Source of the DNA: Nitrosotalea sp.
GTDB taxonomy: Archaea; Thermoproteota; Nitrososphaeria; Nitrososphaerales; Nitrosopumilaceae
Length of the DNA stretch: 8,506 bases
Direction: 5' to 3'
NCBI GenBank assembly: GCA_031296345.1
Contig: JARLFW010000126.1
Span: 1-8,506 of the forward strand
Shown here: positions 4,557-8,506 of the stretch, piece after piece
Layout: each line of letters opens with the position of its first letter
How positions within the stretch are numbered: position 1 is the first letter of the stretch
The notes under the pieces: model-generated
The model's input: the letters and a program-made list of their open reading frames with translations, nothing else
Told to the model about the DNA's origin: nothing
Databases searched by the model: none
Translations under genes and position numbers: made by a program

Positions 4557-4916
4557 ATGGGAATTAATGTCATAGTTATTGATGACAATAAGGAATTGCT
4601 TGCGTGTTTTGTCGAATTACTACAATTTAGCAACATAAATGTCACAGCCACAGGAAGAAATGGAAAAGAAGCTGCAGAGTTGTATCAAAAACACAGACCT
4701 GATATTCTTTTCATGGATATCTACATGCCTGAATATGACGGATTCTATGGATTAAAAAATATCAAAGAGTATGATCCAAATGCGGTTGTAGTTCTAGTCA
4801 GTGGTTCAGTCAATGTTGATGAAAAATTAGAAGAGTATGGTGCTACTGCAATTCTTCCAAAGCCCTTTGATATGAATAAAGTCAAGGAGTTAGTAAACAA
4901 ACTCTGTATTCATTAG
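4557..4916 (+). CDS. Single-domain CheY-like response regulator
   Basis: The 119-residue protein is one receiver domain with no output domain. All signalling residues are present: acidic pair D9-D10, phospho-acceptor D54 in DILFMDIYMPEYDG, S82 as the switch serine/threonine, and K102 in LPKPF. The alpha4-beta5 region and length match CheY or Spo0F. It would accept a phosphoryl group from a histidine kinase and act by protein contact; no kinase, chemotaxis gene or partner lies nearby. The ATG at 4557 is preceded closely by aaaagg, a weak Shine-Dalgarno. A TATA-like gataaata at 4535-4542 is rather close for a leaderless start, so the promoter is uncertain; aligning homologues would settle the start. 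Confidence 0.93.
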   Translation: MGINVIVIDDNKELLACFVELLQFSNINVTATGRNGKEAAELYQKHRPDILFMDIYMPEYDGFYGLKNIKEYDPNAVVVLVSGSVNVDEKLEEYGATAILPKPFDMNKVKELVNKLCIH

Positions 4917-4997
4917 AATTACGCATAAAATGCTCTCTCTCAGGTATTGGTCACATCATACACCATGTTATGTTTGAGTATCTTGCACAAACCAATC

Positions 4998-5005
4998 TTT
5001 AAAAA
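4998..5005 (+). promoter_or_regulatory. TATA-like box for the 99-aa helical protein gene
   Basis: tttaaaaa is centred about 25-26 nt before the ATG at 5027, supporting a leaderless transcript. Confidence 0.55.
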
Positions 5006-5026
5006 CAGTTTCCAAGTGCTCATTTT

Positions 5027-5326
5027 ATGTCAGAATATTTCGACGAAGAAGGTCTCCTTAAAGTAATTAAAATTTTCGAGATATCTGGTGAGATTTCAAA
5101 ACTGAACTGGGGTTGGAACAATCACCCTGATCCTATCAGAAGAGCACATGAACTTATGGACAAAGGACAGAAACTTTATGTGGAAATTTCTGAATACGAG
5201 CAAAGAATTGGTCCCAAACTTGGCATACAGCAGAAAAAAAATATCGAAGATGCCATGGAAGAGATGGGAAAACTAATTCCTTATATGAAAAACAAGATCA
5301 AGCCTACTGAACTAACAACTCGTTAG
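5027..5326 (+). CDS. Small soluble helical protein, function unknown
   Basis: The 99-residue protein is charged and predicted mostly helical: one helix at about 6-24 (EEGLLKVIKIFEISGEISKL), a tryptophan-containing turn (NWGWNNHPDP, 27-36), then two amphipathic helices at about 38-62 and 69-92. There is no signal peptide, membrane segment, cysteine or catalytic motif. The pattern suggests a small helical bundle that binds a partner; the family is not recognised. The ATG at 5027 has a TATA-like box at the leaderless distance, and the gap from the response regulator (110 nt) means it is probably transcribed alone. Confidence 0.7.
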   Translation: MSEYFDEEGLLKVIKIFEISGEISKLNWGWNNHPDPIRRAHELMDKGQKLYVEISEYEQRIGPKLGIQQKKNIEDAMEEMGKLIPYMKNKIKPTELTTR

Positions 5327-5408
5327 TGTAAATTCATTTTAAAATAAAATCCTAAACTTGAAATAAAAAAATCTACCATATAGATTAGAATCAGGTAACA
5401 CTCTCTGA

Positions 5409-5416
5409 CTTAATAT
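5409..5416 (+). promoter_or_regulatory. TATA-like box for the E-x-x-E membrane protein gene
   Basis: cttaatat is centred about 26 nt before the GTG at 5439. Its position supports that GTG as a leaderless start codon. Confidence 0.5.
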
Positions 5417-5438
5417 TGGTGACAGTTAGTTGTGATTT

Positions 5439-6017
5439 GTGTTTCAACTAATCGTATTTTTTACTTCATTCAAGTATATCTTTGTAGAAGGCGGCGAACA
5501 AGCACTTGTAGGAATAGGAGTAGCAAGTAGAATCGGAATAAGGAAAACCCTGAAGATAACAATATTTGGCATTTCTGTAGGAATAATTCTTTATTTTGTA
5601 TTTCTAAAAGTTGCTGGATTTGTACCTGTAAATATTCTTGAAGTAGCATTAGGCATAGGATTGTTGTTTTTCAGCGGTATAATGTTCAAGGAATTTTTTG
5701 AAGATGAAACTAAAGTAGATACAACAAAACACAAGGTGACTTACTTTTACATAGCAATGCTTGAAGCGGTTGAAAATTCTGTTGCATTGGCTACATTTAG
5801 CTTGATTCAGTTAGCAAGTGCATTACTAGGATTCTTTATTGCAATAGGACTTATCATGGGTCTGTTACGGTCAGGAATTGTAAACAAAATACCGTTGCGA
5901 ATAACCCGATTGATAGCGGGAATACTTCTCACAAGTACGGCAATTCCATTGATCCTTTATGGTATGAATATCAGTACACCAGAATTCATGCATTGGTTTA
6001 TGCCACCATTAACCTAA
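5439..6017 (+). CDS. Multi-pass membrane protein with two E-x-x-E motifs, putative cation transporter
   Basis: The 192-residue product has about six hydrophobic helices (roughly 3-16, 40-57, 62-84, 101-120, 122-143, 155-175). Two helices carry related motifs: FVEGGEQALVGI (15-26) and MLEAVENSVALA (107-118), each E-x-x-E followed by small residues, implying an inverted or tandem duplication. Twin acidic motifs on helices are the hallmark of cation carriers such as FTR1 iron permeases (REGLE) and GDT1/TMEM165 or TerC-type transporters, so a metal-ion or proton-coupled carrier is inferred. It is not a clear member of any of these. The start is GTG at 5439: an in-frame stop is two codons upstream and a TATA-like box is at the leaderless distance. 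It ends 89 nt before the HD hydrolase start and could share its transcript. Confidence 0.78.
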   Translation: MFQLIVFFTSFKYIFVEGGEQALVGIGVASRIGIRKTLKITIFGISVGIILYFVFLKVAGFVPVNILEVALGIGLLFFSGIMFKEFFEDETKVDTTKHKVTYFYIAMLEAVENSVALATFSLIQLASALLGFFIAIGLIMGLLRSGIVNKIPLRITRLIAGILLTSTAIPLILYGMNISTPEFMHWFMPPLT

Positions 6018-6106
6018 TTCATACCCGACGACGTTTTACAAAGAGGAGATCTGACGTAGGTTTGATAGAACCAAAAATGATCATATTTTTCAATAAGTAT
6101 GGCGTT

Positions 6107-6802
6107 ATGATACACAACATGGAATCGATCAAAACCAATGATATCATATCACTTGTAGAAAAAGAAAGCAATCTCCACGTAGCTAATTTTGTTGAAAGCG
6201 CAATAGAGCTGGTAAAAGAGGCACATGCAGGAGTAAAACGAGAGGATGGCACTTCTTCGTTTCTTGAAACTCACATTTGGCCAGTCACGATGGACGTGAT
6301 AAGACATTACATGTCAGTAAATAGATCAGTAACAAGTACCCAGATAGTTTCTGCCATGTTACATGATATATTGGAAGATGATGAACGAATTTTAGACCTG
6401 TATGCCTCAAAGGCATATGGTTTTGATGCGTACTTTGAGCATAGATTTGGCTATTATGTTAACAAGGTGGCTACAACTCTTAAGACAAAGCCATTAGAAA
6501 TTTACCAAGGTTCTAGCAATAAAGAGCGCGAATTTGAAAGGTTCCATGATTATTGCAATATGTTATTAAAATCAGATTACGATGTGAAGGTAATCAAACT
6601 GGCAGACAGATTAAACAACATGAGATTCATTGCCAAAATTCCAGGGCATGAAAAGATCAAGAGGTATGTAAGAGAAGCTGAAGACTTTTACTTGGCATAT
6701 ACATTGCTAGACCCCACAATGCCTGACTTTTATGCATACATCAGAGAAGCATATGAGCATCTACGAAAAATAGAAAAAACACCTGACTTGATTACTCGAT
6801 AA
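6107..6802 (+). CDS. RelA/SpoT-type HD hydrolase without synthetase domain (MESH1/SAH-like)
   Basis: From ATG 6107 the product is 231 residues. It matches the hydrolase domain of SpoT and of small alarmone hydrolases: AHAGVKRE (39-46), a metal-ligand histidine in THIWPV (H56), LHDILEDD with H86-D87 and E90-D91, and KLADRLNNMR with D167 and N171. These are the Mn-binding and catalytic residues of (p)ppGpp 3'-pyrophosphohydrolases. No synthetase, TGS or ACT domain follows. Function in archaea is uncertain: alarmone synthetases are rare there, so NADPH or another nucleotide may be the substrate (MESH1 can dephosphorylate NADPH). The start is unclear: ATG 6119, ATG 6078 and GTG 5993 (overlapping the previous gene) are in frame; 6107 or 6119 fit best. 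The last 60 residues are a helical tail. Confidence 0.88.
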   Translation: MIHNMESIKTNDIISLVEKESNLHVANFVESAIELVKEAHAGVKREDGTSSFLETHIWPVTMDVIRHYMSVNRSVTSTQIVSAMLHDILEDDERILDLYASKAYGFDAYFEHRFGYYVNKVATTLKTKPLEIYQGSSNKEREFERFHDYCNMLLKSDYDVKVIKLADRLNNMRFIAKIPGHEKIKRYVREAEDFYLAYTLLDPTMPDFYAYIREAYEHLRKIEKTPDLITR

Positions 6803-6840
6803 ATCAAATCATTTGTAAAATATCTAATCTAAAAGATAAT

Positions 6841-6846
6841 AAAAAA
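6841..6846 (-). terminator. Oligo-T tract after the FixC-like gene
   Basis: Six A on the plus strand (T6 on the minus strand) lie 11 nt beyond the stop at 6858, between two convergent genes only 55 nt apart. This suits an archaeal terminator. Confidence 0.45.
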
Positions 6847-6857
6847 TCTAGCAGATT

Positions 6858-8504
6858 CTAGCCGTATTGATAGGTGATTCCCTTCTCTCCACGTGTATGT
6901 TTCCAATCTGTTTCTTCAGAACATGTTCCACATTCTATGCACCCTTCATGCTGTATCATCACCTTATCATTTTCTATTGAATAACATCTTGTAGGACACA
7001 GTGTCACCATTTTTTTCATAAAATCACTTGCTGGTTTTATTACTTTGATGTGGGGCAACTCATCATCACTGAAATTTAGTTTTCCAATTCTTGTAGCAAT
7101 AGATGGTATGCTCAGAGTATAAGAAGAAGTAATCTTTTCTCCTAATCTGTCTGCCAATTCCATTGGAACTTTGACATAGGTCTCTTCTGATTCTACTAGT
7201 GGCAATAATTTTTCATATCCTAAAATATTTGCAAATCCTACTGAGAGATTTCTTAGTTTATCACTTGACATCAGTTTGATTATCATGCCATATTTTGAAC
7301 TTAGGATATCTTTTGGAATATCTTTTGCAGCAACTAGGAAGATCTTAAGATAATCCTTGTCTATCTCTTTCATGTCTTTAGTATAGTAGCTTTCTTCTAT
7401 AGAGTGGGAATATGACTTACCAAGAGTATCATGAGACAAGTTATTTTTATCCAGAGCGTCTGCAATAGCATTTGCAGCTCTTACGGCATCATCAATTCCT
7501 ACGTTAAGGCCCTCTATTTTTGGTCCAATGAATATTCCTCTTCCAGCCGCATCGCCTGTAAATAAGACATTTTTAATGAAAGGATTTTTCATCCTACCTC
7601 GCTTTCCATCCGGAATGAGTTTTGCGCTATATTCTACTTCGACATAATCAGTCTCAAGTGTAACTCCATATTTGTCAGCCATCTGAGTTTGAAGTGAGGA
7701 CAATTGTGTTCTTATTTCATCTTCAGATGCATATTTTCCACTTTTGATTAGTCTGTCTCTGCCACTTGAAGAAAGTACCGCGTCCCTTGTTTCCTGCCAT
7801 GACTTGATCAGTTTAGTTGTTGCAAAGCGAATTCGAATTTGTTCTTCTTTTGATAGACTCTTGTCTATTTCTTTTTTTACAGGGACTTGATCTTTGATAA
7901 ATTCACTTATCATTGGATTTTTCAGTAGAGCATTTATCATTTCATATGGTGCGACTGGATTTTCAAGTAAGGAATCCAAATGATAAACTCCGCCAACAGA
8001 TAAGGTATTTTGATTTGTATAAACAAATCCTCCACCTATATGATTTAGAGTAACATCTCCTGCAAATAGATGAGCTGCACCTTCTTGTGAGCTAATTCCA
8101 AATCGTTCATTGATTATATCTTCGGGTAATTTTACTACCACTTTTACGCCTTGATATAATTCACTTGGTGAGAATTTTTTTCTAGCACCGGTAATATTTG
8201 CAACTTCAGAATTTACTCCATCAGATGCAATAACTGCACTTGCTTGAATCTCTTCAAGTTCATCAGTATAGATTATTGTTTTATCACCATCCCATTTTAT
8301 ATCTCTGACATGTACTCCTGGGATAATTCCCCCACCGTATTTTTGAGCGCTCTCGTTTGCCTGGTCTGCAAACCATTTGTTTAATTTATTCATAAGAACA
8401 GAGTAGCCAAAGTTTGCCTCATACTCATGAGCTGATGTCAAATCCATTGAAAAGACCTTGTCCTTTGAGGTAGAATGTAAAATGTATTTTGTAATTTTTC
8501 TCTC
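6858..8504 (-). CDS. fixC: FixC-like ETF:quinone oxidoreductase with fused FixX-type 4Fe-4S domain (5' truncated)
   Basis: The frame stays open past the internal ATG at 8445-8447 to the window edge (19 more codons, ERKITKYIL...), so the N-terminal FAD-binding Rossmann part (GxGxxG) lies outside. The visible 548 residues include the FAD domain, VIASDGVNSEVA, a substrate-side beta sheet, and GDAAG (the second FAD contact). At the C-terminus a ferredoxin-like module has a CPTRC element followed by CIECGTC and a tryptophan, then KGITYQYG, the FixX signature. FixC/ETF-QO takes electrons from electron-transfer flavoprotein and passes them to membrane quinone, feeding amino-acid or acyl-CoA oxidation into respiration. 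The fused FixX domain replaces a separate fixX gene. The cysteine in CPTRC is extra to the four usual ligands. Geranylgeranyl reductases share the fold but lack the ferredoxin tail. Confidence 0.93.
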   Translation of the reverse strand, partial: ERKITKYILHSTSKDKVFSMDLTSAHEYEANFGYSVLMNKLNKWFADQANESAQKYGGGIIPGVHVRDIKWDGDKTIIYTDELEEIQASAVIASDGVNSEVANITGARKKFSPSELYQGVKVVVKLPEDIINERFGISSQEGAAHLFAGDVTLNHIGGGFVYTNQNTLSVGGVYHLDSLLENPVAPYEMINALLKNPMISEFIKDQVPVKKEIDKSLSKEEQIRIRFATTKLIKSWQETRDAVLSSSGRDRLIKSGKYASEDEIRTQLSSLQTQMADKYGVTLETDYVEVEYSAKLIPDGKRGRMKNPFIKNVLFTGDAAGRGIFIGPKIEGLNVGIDDAVRAANAIADALDKNNLSHDTLGKSYSHSIEESYYTKDMKEIDKDYLKIFLVAAKDIPKDILSSKYGMIIKLMSSDKLRNLSVGFANILGYEKLLPLVESEETYVKVPMELADRLGEKITSSYTLSIPSIATRIGKLNFSDDELPHIKVIKPASDFMKKMVTLCPTRCYSIENDKVMIQHEGCIECGTCSEETDWKHTRGEKGITYQYG

Positions 8505-8506
8505 TA

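Noticed and set aside
6019..6252. 77-codon minus-strand ORF inside the HD hydrolase gene
   Set aside because: Serine-rich antisense shadow of a clear conserved gene.
1..8506. CRISPR array or transposon ends
   Set aside because: No regularly spaced repeats and no transposase or terminal inverted repeats were seen.

Overview
This window looks like chromosomal DNA of a low-GC ammonia-oxidising archaeon (Nitrososphaerota/Thaumarchaeota, Nitrosopumilus-like lineage). That placement is inferred from AT-rich DNA, ATG/GTG/TTG starts, many TATA-like boxes about 25-26 nt before a start codon (leaderless archaeal transcription), many tiny CxxC zinc-ribbon proteins, and the protein set: two-CBS protein, lone CheY-like receiver, FixC-type flavoprotein. 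No rRNA, intact tRNA, CRISPR array, transposase or integrase is visible.

Layout. 3-467 (+) is the 3' part of a membrane protein with paired histidines resembling a b-type cytochrome. 468-638 holds a degenerate tRNA-T-arm-like repeat and T tracts. 639-920 (-) and 1017-1244 (+) are small two-helix membrane proteins transcribed divergently. 1354-1485 (-) is a 43-aa zinc-finger protein sharing an 85-bp divergent promoter region with a 56-aa charged protein (1571-1741, +). 1838-2230 and 2227-2421 (+) are a translationally overlapped pair: a 130-aa protein that may have a roadblock-like fold, and a 64-aa zinc ribbon. 2511-2996 (-) is the two-CBS protein. Upstream of it on the same strand lies a chain of four very small, mostly cysteine-rich ORFs (3048-3609), two of them separated only by an in-frame UAG. 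3684-3721 is a second copy of the repeat.

The second half is more conventional: an NADPH-dependent FMN reductase family protein (3771-4349, -), a single-domain response regulator (4557-4916, +), a helical hypothetical protein (5027-5326, +), a multi-pass membrane protein with two E-x-x-E motifs (5439-6017, +), a RelA/SpoT-type HD hydrolase without a synthetase domain (about 6107-6802, +), and the C-terminal part of a FixC-like electron-transfer-flavoprotein:quinone oxidoreductase with a fused FixX-like 4Fe-4S domain (6858 to the window edge, -).

How the genes fit together: most are monocistronic with their own leaderless promoter. The clear redox genes are the flavoprotein at the right edge, the FMN reductase and possibly the cytochrome at the left edge. 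The CBS protein, receiver and HD hydrolase are candidates for nucleotide or stress signalling. The most unusual stretch is 1354-3722, dense with miniature zinc-binding proteins, containing an amber-interrupted ORF and ending at a tRNA-like repeat whose other copy lies about 3.1 kb upstream.
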